A stretch of 56,402 nt of DNA from an uncultured Oscillospiraceae bacterium (GTDB lineage Bacteria; Bacillota; Clostridia; Oscillospirales; Oscillospiraceae). The DNA lies in the NCBI GenBank assembly GCA_934565425.1, contig CAKTHW010000002.1, positions 1 to 56,402 of the forward strand, in the 5' to 3' direction. Both the position numbers and the translations under genes were made by a program. Each line of letters starts with the position of its first letter. Position 1 is the stretch's first letter. The notes beneath the pieces are model-generated. The model saw only the letters and a list, made by a program, of their open reading frames with translations, did not search any database and was not told where the DNA came from. Positions 1-9,100 of the stretch are shown in pieces.

Positions 1-31
1 GCGGCGCTTGTTTCTAGGAAACGCCAGCGCG

Positions 32-949
32 TCAGGGCAGCAGATCAGCCAGCTTCTTGCCAACGGCCAGCAGCTGGTCGCTGACCACGTCTTCGATCTT
101 ACCGGCGTCGCAAGCGGCGGCTACAGCAGGATCCATGGGCAGCTGTGCCAGCACCTTCACTTCGTTCTCAGCGGCCACCTTGTCGATGTGGCTCTTGCCA
201 AAGATGTCGTGACGCTTGCCGCAGTCGGGACACTGGAAGTAGGAGAAGTTCTCCACCAGACCCAGCACGGGCACTTCCATCAGCTTTGCCATGTTCAGCG
301 CCTTGGCCACGATCATGGAGACCAGGTCCTGAGGAGAGGTGACCACGATGATGGTGTCCACCGGCAGGGACTGGAACACGGTCAGGGGCACGTCGCCGGT
401 CCCGGGAGGCATATCCACGAACATATAGTCCACGTCGCCCCAATACACGTCCGTCCAGAACTGCTTGACCACACCGGCGATGACGGGACCACGCCAGACG
501 ACGGGGTCGGTCTCGTTGCGGGCGATCAGGTTCAGGGACATGACCTTCACGCCGCCCTTGGATTCGGAGGGCAGCAGACCCTTCTCGGAGCCGCGAGCCT
601 TCTGGGTGATGCCGAAGGTCTTGGGCACGGAGGGGCCGGTGATGTCGGCGTCCAGGACGGCGGTCTTGTAGCCGAGCTTCGCCATAGCGGCGGCCATGGA
701 GCAGGTGACCATGCTCTTGCCCACGCCGCCCTTGCCGCTGACCACGCCGATCAGGTGACGGATGTTGGAATACTGGTTCTGACCCACCTTGGGGGGAGCG
801 CAATGCTCGCTGCAAGAGGAACAGTCATGGCTGCAAGAGGACTGCTGCTGGGTCTCACGGGAGGCACAGGAGGTGTCGCCGCAGGAGGAGCAATCGCTGG
901 TGCAGTTGTTGGGATTGTTGTTGTTAGAAGAACAGCTGGAACAAGACAT
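32..949 (-). CDS. Mrp/NBP35-family Fe-S cluster carrier P-loop ATPase with Cys-rich N-terminus
   Basis: A 305-residue protein of the Mrp/NBP35/ApbC family, cytosolic ATPases that carry and deliver Fe-S clusters. The deviant Walker A motif GKGGVGKS lies near residue 72, a DADITGPS segment follows, and the MPPGTGD motif is near residue 180. A CPDC pair near residue 240 is the usual dimer-interface cluster ligand. The first 50 residues are unusual: ten cysteines, including two copies of the pattern C-x3-C-x2-C (C16/C20/C23 and C39/C43/C46), suggesting an extra N-terminal cluster like that of NBP35. The ATG at 949 follows an AAAGGAG site. It is the last gene before the window edge and has its own likely promoter. 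The family call is firm; the role of the tail is inference. Confidence 0.95.
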   Translation of the reverse strand: MSCSSCSSNNNNPNNCTSDCSSCGDTSCASRETQQQSSCSHDCSSCSEHCAPPKVGQNQYSNIRHLIGVVSGKGGVGKSMVTCSMAAAMAKLGYKTAVLDADITGPSVPKTFGITQKARGSEKGLLPSESKGGVKVMSLNLIARNETDPVVWRGPVIAGVVKQFWTDVYWGDVDYMFVDMPPGTGDVPLTVFQSLPVDTIIVVTSPQDLVSMIVAKALNMAKLMEVPVLGLVENFSYFQCPDCGKRHDIFGKSHIDKVAAENEVKVLAQLPMDPAVAAACDAGKIEDVVSDQLLAVGKKLADLLP

Positions 950-1006
950 AATTAAAAACTCCTTTACAAGAATTTAGATTTAGCATCATCATATCTTTCC
1001 CAATTT

Positions 1007-1036
1007 ATCATACCTTTTCTCAAAAAGCAATGAAAA
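1007..1036 (-). promoter_or_regulatory. Likely sigma-A promoter for the Mrp gene
   Basis: On the minus strand TTTTCA (1031-1036) and TATGAT (1007-1012) are 18 bp apart, about 60 bp upstream of the start codon and just beyond the terminator of the preceding transporter gene. Confidence 0.4.
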
Positions 1037-1060
1037 TCCGGACATTCTTTTCCCACAGGC

Positions 1061-1096
1061 AAAAAACGACCCACACAGACAGCCCTGCGTGGGTCG
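1061..1096 (-). terminator. Rho-independent terminator of the ABC-2 permease gene
   Basis: An 8-bp stem, CGACCCAC (1067-1074) with GTGGGTCG (1089-1096), is followed on the minus strand by six T (1061-1066). It lies directly after the permease stop codon and separates it from the Mrp gene. Confidence 0.85.
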
Positions 1097-1104
1097 AAAT
1101 CGTT

Positions 1105-1887
1105 TTAGATTGTTTTCACATAACGTCGTTCGTACCGATAAATGAGCGCCACACCCAAAGCGGACACGATCAAACCTACCACCGCCCACACGATGAACCA
1201 GTGCCACAATGGCATCTGCCCATACAGCACCGTGTTGCGCAGCTGGGTGATGATATAGCAGGTGGGGTTCAGGCGGATCATCAAGTAACGCACCACGCCG
1301 GTCAGCTGCACCTCCGGGTTGTAGAAGATACCGGACATATAGAACAGCAGCCGCAACCCCACGCGCACAATGTTCGCCAAGTCCTCGAAGAAGACGCCGC
1401 AGTGGAGCAGGAAGCAGCTGAATCCAAAGGTCAGCAGGAAGAGCAGCAGCAGATATGGGATGACCCATAGCATCGTCAAGCTCAGTGGGATGCGGTAGAG
1501 GAGCATGGTGATGGCCACGATGCCCAGCGAGATGCCCATCTTGAAGGCGTTGACCATCATGCTCGATAGGATGAGCACGAACTTTGGCAGATACACCTTG
1601 GAGACCACCGCTTTGTACTTCTTGACGATCTTCACGCTCTGGTTGATGGAGCGGTTGAAGAACTCCCAGGAGCAGTAGCCCAGGAAGATGAACGCGCACA
1701 GATAATCCTGTTTTCGGCCAAAGACGATGCTGTACACAAAGGTGTAGACCAGCATAAACAGCAGCGGGTCCAGGATCCACCACAGTCGGTTCAGGAAGGA
1801 GCCGGCCACCTCGTTTTTCAGCTGTGCCTTGGCGGAGTAGAACATATAGCGGCGATAGCGCTGCATATCATGGAAAAATCGTTTCAT
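1105..1887 (-). CDS. ABC-2 type transporter permease, TagG/polysaccharide-export-like, without a partner ATPase
   Basis: A 260-residue integral membrane protein resembling the permease of teichoic-acid, O-antigen or polyol-phosphate exporters (ABC2_membrane). An amphipathic N-terminus is followed by about six hydrophobic segments from residue 35, and the YTFVYSIVFG and FFNRSINQS region is typical of these permeases. The ATG at 1887 follows a GGGAG site; an upstream in-frame start (1920) lacks one. In known exporters an ATP-binding subunit (TagH-like) normally sits next door, but none is present: dusB is upstream and mrp downstream. It has its own promoter and terminator, so it is a monocistronic unit and must recruit an ATPase encoded elsewhere. 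Substrate unknown. Confidence 0.85.
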   Translation of the reverse strand: MKRFFHDMQRYRRYMFYSAKAQLKNEVAGSFLNRLWWILDPLLFMLVYTFVYSIVFGRKQDYLCAFIFLGYCSWEFFNRSINQSVKIVKKYKAVVSKVYLPKFVLILSSMMVNAFKMGISLGIVAITMLLYRIPLSLTMLWVIPYLLLLFLLTFGFSCFLLHCGVFFEDLANIVRVGLRLLFYMSGIFYNPEVQLTGVVRYLMIRLNPTCYIITQLRNTVLYGQMPLWHWFIVWAVVGLIVSALGVALIYRYERRYVKTI

Positions 1888-1923
1888 AAAGCACTCCCTT
1901 CGGGGGAAAGTTGATAACAATTT

Positions 1924-1952
1924 ATTATATCAGGCCAAGCCCCAACCGTCAA
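1924..1952 (-). promoter_or_regulatory. Strong sigma-A promoter for the ABC-2 permease gene
   Basis: On the minus strand TTGACG (1947-1952), a 17-bp spacer and TATAAT (1924-1929) with an extended TGA just upstream. The -35 box abuts the dusB stop codon, so the permease can be transcribed independently. Confidence 0.75.
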
Positions 1953-1953
1953 C

Positions 1954-2922
1954 TCACACCAGCTCCCGGCAGATGCCCTCAGTGATGCGGTCGATGTCCG
2001 CCATGGTGGCGATCTGAGAGATCTCCTTCTTCCAGTACACCGAGTGGGCCACCCCGCGCAGATACCAGGCATAATGCTTCCGCGCCTCCAGACAGGCGAT
2101 CTTCTCGCCCTTCTGCTCTGCCGCCAGCTGGAATTGCCGCTGCGCCACCCGGCAGCGCTCTGCCAGCGGGGGACGAGGGGGGATGTCCCGCCCTTCGATG
2201 GCGGCGATGGCACGAGGAAAGATCCAAGGGTCGCCGAACGCGCCGCGTCCCACCATAGCCATGTCCGCACCGGTGTAGCGCAAAATATGAGCGGCGTCCT
2301 CCGGCTCAAAGATATCCCCGTTGGCGATGACCGGGATGGAGAGGGCCTGCTTCACCGCCCGGATGATGTCCCAGTCCGCCCGACCGGAGTACATCTGGGT
2401 CTTGGTGCGCCCGTGGATGGTCACCGCGTCCGCCCCGGCGGATTCCAGCACCTTGCAGAACTCCACCGCGTTCACGTGCCCCTTGTCCCAGCCCTTCCGG
2501 GTCTTCACGGTCACGGGAATGCCGCACCCACGCTTCACCGCCTCCACAATGCGTCCCGCCTTGTCCGGGTCCTTCATCAGCGCACTGCCGTCGCCGCTGT
2601 TGGCCACCTTAGGCACAGGACAGCCCATGTTGATGTCGATGATGTCCGGCTGCTCCAGCTCCATGATCTTGGCCGCCGCCTCCTCCATGCACACCACATC
2701 GCTGCCGAACAGCTGAATGGCGGCCGGATGCTCGCCAGGAGCCAGCGCCATGATGCGGCGGGTCTTTTTGTCCTGATAGCACAGCGCTTTGGCGGAGATC
2801 ATCTCCGTCACCGTGTACCCGCAGCCCAGCTCCCGGCAGATGATGCGGAACGCCTGGTCGGACACGCCAGCCATGGGCGCCAGGGCGATTTTGCTGTTGA
2901 TCGTAACGGTTCCAATGTTCAT
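1954..2922 (-). CDS. dusB: tRNA-dihydrouridine synthase, DusB type
   Basis: A 322-residue FMN-dependent enzyme that reduces uridines in the tRNA D-loop to dihydrouridine. The TIM-barrel start IALAPMAGVSDQ is followed by the INMGCPVPKV motif (catalytic Cys near residue 98), VTVKTRKGW (FMN-binding Lys/Arg), VTIHGRTKTQMYSG and VIANGDI, and the GRGAFGDPWIF phosphate-binding segment. The ATG at 2922 follows GGAG; a longer in-frame reading to 3015 lacks a ribosome site and homology. Length and order of motifs are normal for DusB. It is transcribed away from spoIIE. Confidence 0.95.
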   Translation of the reverse strand: MNIGTVTINSKIALAPMAGVSDQAFRIICRELGCGYTVTEMISAKALCYQDKKTRRIMALAPGEHPAAIQLFGSDVVCMEEAAAKIMELEQPDIIDINMGCPVPKVANSGDGSALMKDPDKAGRIVEAVKRGCGIPVTVKTRKGWDKGHVNAVEFCKVLESAGADAVTIHGRTKTQMYSGRADWDIIRAVKQALSIPVIANGDIFEPEDAAHILRYTGADMAMVGRGAFGDPWIFPRAIAAIEGRDIPPRPPLAERCRVAQRQFQLAAEQKGEKIACLEARKHYAWYLRGVAHSVYWKKEISQIATMADIDRITEGICRELV

Positions 2923-2986
2923 GGGGTCGCTCCATTTCCAAGTGATAGGGTTGCGCGAGCAGAGGACTTCTCGCACAGATTTTCCT

Positions 2987-3015
2987 ATTTTATCATGTTC
3001 CGCCCCTATGAGCAA
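2987..3015 (-). promoter_or_regulatory. Likely sigma-A promoter for dusB
   Basis: Minus-strand TTGCTC (3010-3015), 17 bp, TAAAAT (2987-2992) with an upstream TGA. It lies about 65 bp before the dusB start, in the dusB/spoIIE divergent gap. Confidence 0.5.
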
Positions 3016-3104
3016 TGCCGCCTCTCATTTCCCGACCACATTTTTTGTCCCTCCACGGTATACTTGTCCCACGAGAAACCACAGGTTTGGAAAGGGAGGT
3101 CGTC

Positions 3105-5453
3105 ATGAACACGAAGGATACGCTCACCCGTTTGGCGGAACAGGCCAGGCAGGACTTTTGGGAAAAGGGGGAGGTGGTCTTGCAGTCGCCTGTCCTGGTG
3201 CAGGCTGCGGAGTGTGCCCGCAACCTGGTCTTCGGGCTCATCCTCTCCCGCAGTGTCATCTTGTCCGACTACGCCCCCTTCGCCCTGGGCTGGATCGGCG
3301 CCGCCGGTTCTGGCTTCAGCGGGTTTGCCGCCCTGTTGGGGGCGGCGGCCGGGTACCTGTTGGGGCTGGGACTGGTGGACGGCTTGCGTTATGTGGCGGC
3401 GGGCATCTTGGTCTACGCCACCGCTTTTGCCCTCTATGACCTGCGCATTTACCGAAAGATCTGGTTCATGCCCCTGGCCACAGCGGCCATGACGGCGGTG
3501 ACCGGGTTCATCTACTTATCCGAATCAGGCTGGGAGGGGCTGGCGGTGGCCTGTTTCCTCTCAGAAGTGGTGCTGGCAGGGGTGTCCTGCTTCTGTTACC
3601 AGCAGCTGCCCACCCTGTGGGAGGAGGCCGAGGAACCGCCGGTGGCAGAGCGCCTGTTCCTGTTGGCCACCATCGCCGTAGCGCTGGCTCCGTTGGAGTG
3701 GGGCTTCGGCCTGTCGCCGGGGGTCATGCTGGCTTGCTTCTGCCTTTTGCCCACCGTGCCTGATTACCGTCCGGGGGCGGGTGCTGGCTTCGGCCTGGCC
3801 TTGGACTTGGCCATGAGCACCGGCGGCGTGTACACCTGCGCCTTCACCGCTGGGTCGCTCCTCTCCCTCTGGGGACAGGGGCGAGGAAAGGCCATTCAAG
3901 CGGGCCTGTTCCTGGCGGCCTCCCTGGCATCCGTGGCCTGGTTCGGTGGTCGCGTCCAGGACGTAGGCAGTCTACTGGCTGGCAGCGTCCTCTACTTGGC
4001 CACGCCCAACCAGGCGGAGGAGTGGATCCGGAAACGCCTGGGCAAACGGGTCGCCATCGCCACCGGAGCCATGACCGCCTCGGACAGCGTGCGCCAGCAG
4101 GTGGGGCAGCAGCTCCAGGAGCGAGCGGATGTGTTCCGGCAGTTGAGTCAACAGTTGGAAGGCCAGCTGAAGGAGGAACCGGCCGAGTACGCCGGAGCGG
4201 TCTTCGACCGCACCGCCGAGCGGGTGTGCAAGGGCTGTGCCCTGCGGCAGATGTGTTGGAAACGGGATTACCGCGCCACCTATCAGGCCCTCAACGGGGC
4301 GCTGAAACGGATGGAGGAGCGGGGATTCTGTCAGGAAAAAGACTTTCAGGAGCCGTTCTATGGTCGCTGTATGCGCCTGCGGGCCTTTGTGAACACGGCC
4401 AACGAGGAGCTGTACGCCTGGCGCAGCCGCCGACGGTTCCGGGTACAGCTGATGCAGAGTAAGGAGCTGTTTTGCAGACAGTTCAGTCAGACGTCCCGCC
4501 TGCTGCAGGAGACGGCGGCGGAGTTAGGAGGAGAATGGATGGCGGACAGCAATGGGATCACCGCAGTGAAACGCGTCCTGCGCAGCAGCGGCGTCAATGC
4601 CGCCGTGGCAGTCCAGCGCAACAGCCAAGGCCGACGGGTCATCGAGCTGACCGGACAGGAGCTGTCCCAGCTGGCGGCGGCAGAGGGACGGAGAAGGCTG
4701 TCCCACGCCATGGGCGTCCCCCTGGAGTCCGGCGAGCTGACCCGCACCACCCAGGGTCAGCGCCTGCGCTTCCGGGAAAGCCCCCGGCTGGCGGCTCGTG
4801 TGGGGGCGGCAGCGCGACCCAGAGACGGGGAATCGGTCAGCGGTGACAACGGCAGCTGGTTCAAGGACGGCAAAGGGTGCCTGTGGGTGGTGCTCTGTGA
4901 CGGCATGGGGGTGGGCAGCGGCGCGGCAGCGGAGAGTCGTCTGGTGCTGCGCCTGTTGGAGAGCTTTTTGAAATCCGGCGTCACCGCCGAGACGGCTCTG
5001 AACACCCTGGCCGGAGCCCTGACCATGCGCACCGACAGCGGCTTCCGGTTCAGCACCATCGATCTCCTCCAGGTGGACCTGTTCTCCGGCGAAGGGGCCG
5101 TGTATAAAATGGGCGCCGCCCCCAGCTACTTCCGCCACAGCGGCATCGTCAGCCGCATCACCACCAGCGCCCTCCCCGCCGGCCTGAGCCTGGAGCCGGA
5201 GGGTCAGATCGCCCTGACCCGGTTCCAGGTGGCACCGGGAGACCTGCTGGTGCTGGTCACCGACGGGGTGTCGGACGGCGGCGAGGACGATTGGATTCAG
5301 GAAAAGGCGGAACAGTTCTCCGGGGAAAGCCCCCGAGAATTGGCGTTGGCACTGTTGGAGGACAAGCGTTCCCGCCGAGACGACGACCGGACGGCGGTGG
5401 TCATCCTGTTGGGCTGCCGGGAGGAGAGTGATTGGACGGCAACGACTGCATAA
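3105..5453 (+). CDS. spoIIE: Stage II sporulation protein E, septum-associated PP2C phosphatase
   Basis: A 782-residue protein matching SpoIIE, which dephosphorylates SpoIIAA to activate sigma-F in the forespore and helps form the polar septum. Residues about 30-305 contain many hydrophobic helices (the membrane domain). A linker region with a CKGCALRQMC cysteine cluster follows near residue 370. The C-terminal PP2C domain starts near residue 560: CDGMGVG near 597 and VTDGVSDGG near 718 carry the metal-binding aspartates. The ATG at 3105 follows GGGAGG and is preferred over an upstream in-frame start at 3015, which lies inside the promoter region. A TATACT at 3059-3064 could be a -10 box, but no convincing -35 was seen; Spo0A control is expected from the family, not shown here. 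Confidence 0.93.
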   Translation: MNTKDTLTRLAEQARQDFWEKGEVVLQSPVLVQAAECARNLVFGLILSRSVILSDYAPFALGWIGAAGSGFSGFAALLGAAAGYLLGLGLVDGLRYVAAGILVYATAFALYDLRIYRKIWFMPLATAAMTAVTGFIYLSESGWEGLAVACFLSEVVLAGVSCFCYQQLPTLWEEAEEPPVAERLFLLATIAVALAPLEWGFGLSPGVMLACFCLLPTVPDYRPGAGAGFGLALDLAMSTGGVYTCAFTAGSLLSLWGQGRGKAIQAGLFLAASLASVAWFGGRVQDVGSLLAGSVLYLATPNQAEEWIRKRLGKRVAIATGAMTASDSVRQQVGQQLQERADVFRQLSQQLEGQLKEEPAEYAGAVFDRTAERVCKGCALRQMCWKRDYRATYQALNGALKRMEERGFCQEKDFQEPFYGRCMRLRAFVNTANEELYAWRSRRRFRVQLMQSKELFCRQFSQTSRLLQETAAELGGEWMADSNGITAVKRVLRSSGVNAAVAVQRNSQGRRVIELTGQELSQLAAAEGRRRLSHAMGVPLESGELTRTTQGQRLRFRESPRLAARVGAAARPRDGESVSGDNGSWFKDGKGCLWVVLCDGMGVGSGAAAESRLVLRLLESFLKSGVTAETALNTLAGALTMRTDSGFRFSTIDLLQVDLFSGEGAVYKMGAAPSYFRHSGIVSRITTSALPAGLSLEPEGQIALTRFQVAPGDLLVLVTDGVSDGGEDDWIQEKAEQFSGESPRELALALLEDKRSRRDDDRTAVVILLGCREESDWTATTA

Positions 5454-5529
5454 ATCTGCACACATTGGGTCATACTGGAAGGACAACGGGACAGCTTGTC
5501 CCCAATCCGGTAAGAGAGGTGTGGCAGCC

Positions 5530-5667
5530 ATGGTAAAAGGCATTTCCCGACGGGTCATCGTGGTCCGATCCCCGGACCCCCGTTTTTTTGAACAGGCGAT
5601 CTTCCTCATGAAGGAGGACGCCTTCCACAACAGCCCTGACTGGTGGTCTGCGCCGTGGCGGGCATAA
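5530..5667 (+). pseudogene. Small conserved protein, probably 3'-truncated
   Basis: A 45-codon reading frame beginning MVKGISRRVIVVRSPDP, with a GAGAGG site upstream. I recall small Oscillospiraceae proteins starting in this way (often loosely named translation initiation factor 2) that are nearly twice as long, but I cannot check this. Here the frame ends abruptly in a Trp-rich tail (DWWSAPWRA) and overlaps by 62 bp the 3' end of the convergent XRE gene. That is what a deletion joining the two genes would leave. It lies 76 bp after spoIIE in the same direction, with no terminator between. Function unknown; it could also be a genuine short protein. Confidence 0.45.
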
Positions 5668-6031
5668 AATTGACCCGGAAAACAACAGCACCAACAACAA
5701 TAAGCGCCAGCAAACCAGCCAGCACACCCAAAACAACCCGCCAGATGCGCTTGCTCCGCCGGTTGCGGATGGCGTACTGCTCATTGAGCCGGATGAGCTG
5801 GGCGGCGATCTCGTTTTGCTGACCCTCGTCGTGGGGCAGCTCTGCCCCCAGCAGGTCGCTGATGGAAACGTCCAACACGTCAGCGATCTTCATCAGAATA
5901 TCCGCATCTGGCACAGACCGCCCAGACTCCCACTTGGACACCGTCTGCCGCACCACGTTGAGCCGGATGGCCAGTTCCTCCTGGGTCAGCCCCTTCTGTT
6001 TCCGCAGCGCCTTCAAATTTTCATGCAGCAT
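5606..6031 (-). CDS. XRE-family helix-turn-helix regulator with C-terminal membrane anchor
   Basis: A 141-residue protein. Residues 1-60 form a Cro/CI-type HTH (LTQEELAIRLNVVRQTVSKWESGRSVPD), the common Firmicutes form. A basic linker (RNRRSKR) precedes one transmembrane helix at about 100-120. Membrane-tethered XRE proteins of this shape are common and usually act as local repressors. The ATG at 6031 sits behind AGGAGG. The last 20 or so residues (QTTSQGCCGRRPPS) lie antisense to the convergent small frame and look like read-through into foreign sequence, so the native C-terminus may be lost. The target is not evident. Confidence 0.8.
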   Translation of the reverse strand: MLHENLKALRKQKGLTQEELAIRLNVVRQTVSKWESGRSVPDADILMKIADVLDVSISDLLGAELPHDEGQQNEIAAQLIRLNEQYAIRNRRSKRIWRVVLGVLAGLLALIVVGAVVFRVNFMPATAQTTSQGCCGRRPPS

Positions 6032-6110
6032 ATCGCTCGCCTCCTTTGTTTGTGGCCTCATTCTAGCCCCAATCCCGCCGTTTCCGCAAGCAACGCAAGT
6101 TAACATGGCG

Positions 6111-6144
6111 AAAAACGCCCCCGGAACAGGGTTCCGGGGGCGTT
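6111..6144 (-). terminator. Rho-independent terminator of nifJ
   Basis: A 14-bp perfect stem, 6114-6127 with 6131-6144 (AACGCCCCCGGAAC and its complement), ends on the minus strand in a run of T. It lies 42 bp after the nifJ stop. Confidence 0.9.
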
Positions 6145-6186
6145 GGTTTGGATCAAATTACGTCAAAGACGCGGAAAGGTGAGAAA

Positions 6187-9100
6187 TCAGTTATACAGAT
6201 CGCCCAGCTTTTCCAGATGCTCATAACGAGCGTTGGCAGTGTCTTCTGCCTTCTGGAACAGTTCCTTCGCCCGTTCGGGGAAGGAACGGGTCAGAGCGGA
6301 GTAACGAGCTTCGCCCATGATGAAGTCACGATAGCCATTCTGCGGCTTCTTGCTATCCAGCACGAAGGCGGGCTTGCCTTCTGCCTTGGCAGCGGGGTTG
6401 TAGCGGAACAGGTTCCAGTAACCGCAGTTGACAGCCTTCTTCATCTCGGCCTGTGCGTTGGTCATGCCGCCGGGGATGGAGTGCAGTTCGCAGGGGCAGT
6501 AGCCGATGATGATGGAGGGGCCGGGATAAGCTTCTGCTTCCACAACAGCCTTGATGCACTGTGCGGGGTTAGCGCCCATAGCCACCTGTGCCACGTAGAC
6601 GTAGCCGTACTGCATCATGATCTCGGACAGGGACTTCTTAGCCAGGCTCTTACCAGCGGAGGCGAACTGTGCCACCTGACCGATGTTGGAAGCCTTGGAA
6701 GCCTGACCGCCGGTGTTGGAGTAGACTTCGGTATCGAAGACGAAGATGTTGATGTCCTCGCCGGAAGCCAGCACGTGGTCCACGCCGCCGAAGCCGATGT
6801 CGTATGCCCAGCCTTCAGCTCCTTCACGTGAGCCAGATAACCCTCAGCGTTTTCGCCCAGAGCCTTCTTGCCCTCGTCGGTGCTCAGGAAGGCGATAGCT
6901 TCATCGACGCCCATGATGCTGTTTTCCAGAGCGGCGATATAATCCTTGGTGGCAGCCTGGTTTGCGGTGCCGTCATTGAAGGTATCCAGCCACTTCTGGG
7001 CTGCTTCCTTCAGCTCAGGACGAGCATGGGGGACTTCCAGCAGCGCGCGGGTGGAGTGTTCCAGAGCCTCGCGGATGGTCTTCTGGCCATAATACAGACC
7101 CAAACCATGTTCTGCGCCGTCTTCGAACAGGGAGTTGGCCCAAGCGGGACCCTTGCCTTCCTTGTTGACGGTGTAGGGAGAGGTTGCAGCGGTGCCGCCC
7201 CAGATGGAGGAGCAGCCGGTGGCGTTGGAGATGATCATGTGGTCGCCGAACAGCTGAGTGACCATACGGCCATAGGTGGATTCGGCGCAGCCTGCGCAGG
7301 AGCCGGAGAACTCGAGCAGGGGTTCACGGAACTGGCTGCCCTTGACGGTCTGGTCGACCAGCTCATCCTTGACGGAGACCTTGTCTACGCAGTAATCGAA
7401 GACGGGCTGCTGATCCAGCTGGGTGTCCAGATCTTCCATGGTGATGGACTTGGTGGGGCAGATGTTGGCGCAGGCGCCGCAGCCCATGCAGTCCAGGGGA
7501 GAGATGGAGATGGCGAACTTGTACTTGTCCTTGCCAGCGCCGACCTTGAAATCGGCCATCTTGGTGTTTTCAGGAGCGGCAGCCTGTTCTGCTTCGTCCA
7601 GAGCGTACACACGCAGGGTAGCATGGGGACAGACGAAGGAACACTGGTTGCACTGGATACACTTTTCGGGGTTCCAGCAGGCAACGCTGGTGGCAACGCC
7701 GCGCTTTTCGAAGGCGGAGACACCATCGGGGAAGGTACCGTCGGCCACGTCTTCAAAGGCGGAGACAGGCAGGCTGTAGCCGTCCATCTTGTCGATGGGC
7801 TTGAGCAGGGTTTCTGCGATCTTGACGGAAGCGGGACGACCGGTCAGTTCGGGTTCTGCTGCGTCGGGAGCGGGGTTTGCCCAGCTTTCGGGCACGTCGA
7901 TCTTGACAAAAGCGGTAGCGCCCACGTCGATGGCATTCCAGTTCTTATCGACCACGTCCTGGCCCTTCTTCAGGTAGGAGTGCTCAGCAGCGTCCTTCAT
8001 ATACTGGATAGCATCTTCGGGAGGCAGCACCTTAGCCAGTGCGAAGAAAGCGGACTGGAGGATGGTGTTGGTACGCTTGCCCATGCCGACCTTCTTGGCC
8101 AGGTCGATGGCGTTGATGGTGTACAGGTTGATCTTATGATCGTAGATATACTTCTTGGAGTCTGCGGACAGGTGATGTTCCAGTTCCTCCGGAGTCCACT
8201 GGCAGTTGATCAGGAAGGTACCGCCGTCACGGACGTCGTTGACGATCTTGAAGCCCTTGGTGATATAAGCAGGAGTGTGGCAAGCCACGAAGTCTGCCTG
8301 ATGGATATAGTAGGGGCTGCGGATGGGGCTGTCGCCGAAGCGCAGGTGGCTGATGGTGACGCCGCCGGTCTTCTTGGAGTCATACTGGAAGTATGCCTGG
8401 ACGTACTTGTCGGTGTGGTCGCCGATGATCTTGATGGAGTTCTTGTTGGCGCCAACGGTACCGTCGCCGCCCAGACCCCAGAACTTGGCCTCGATGGTGC
8501 CAGGAGCAGAAGTGCTGGGAGCGGGCTTTTCTTCCAGGGACAGATAGGTCAGGTCGTCGGTGATGCCGATGGTGAAGTGTTCCTTGGGCTGATCCTTAGC
8601 CAGCTCTTCGAACACAGCAAATGCGGAAGCAGGAGGAGTATCCTTGGAGCCCAGGCCATAACGACCGCCGCAGACGGTGATGTCAGTACGGCCAGCCTTT
8701 GCCAGAGCGGTGACAACGTCCAGATACAGGGGTTCACCCAGAGCGCCGGGTTCCTTGGTACGATCCAGAACGGCGATCTTCTTGACGGTCTCGGGGATGA
8801 CGGACAGCAGACGATCTGCTGCGAAGGGACGATACAGACGGACCAGGATCAGGCCGACCTTTTCGCCGTGTGCGTTCAGGTAGTCCACGACTTCGCTTGC
8901 CACGTCAGTGATGGAGCCCATGGCGATGATGATGCGGTCTGCATCGGGAGCGCCGTAGTAGTTGAACAGCTTGTAGTCGGTGCCCAGCTTCTCGTTGATC
9001 TTGTCCATATACTTTTCAACGATCGCAGGCACTGCATCATAATACTTGTTGCAAGCTTCACGATGCTGGAAGAAGGTGTCGTCGTTCTCGTGACAGCCCT

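Noticed and set aside
3041..3090. A Spo0A-controlled spoIIE promoter
   Set aside because: TATACT at 3059-3064 could be a -10, but no matching -35 at 17 or 21-22 bp and no clear TGTCGAA box was seen.
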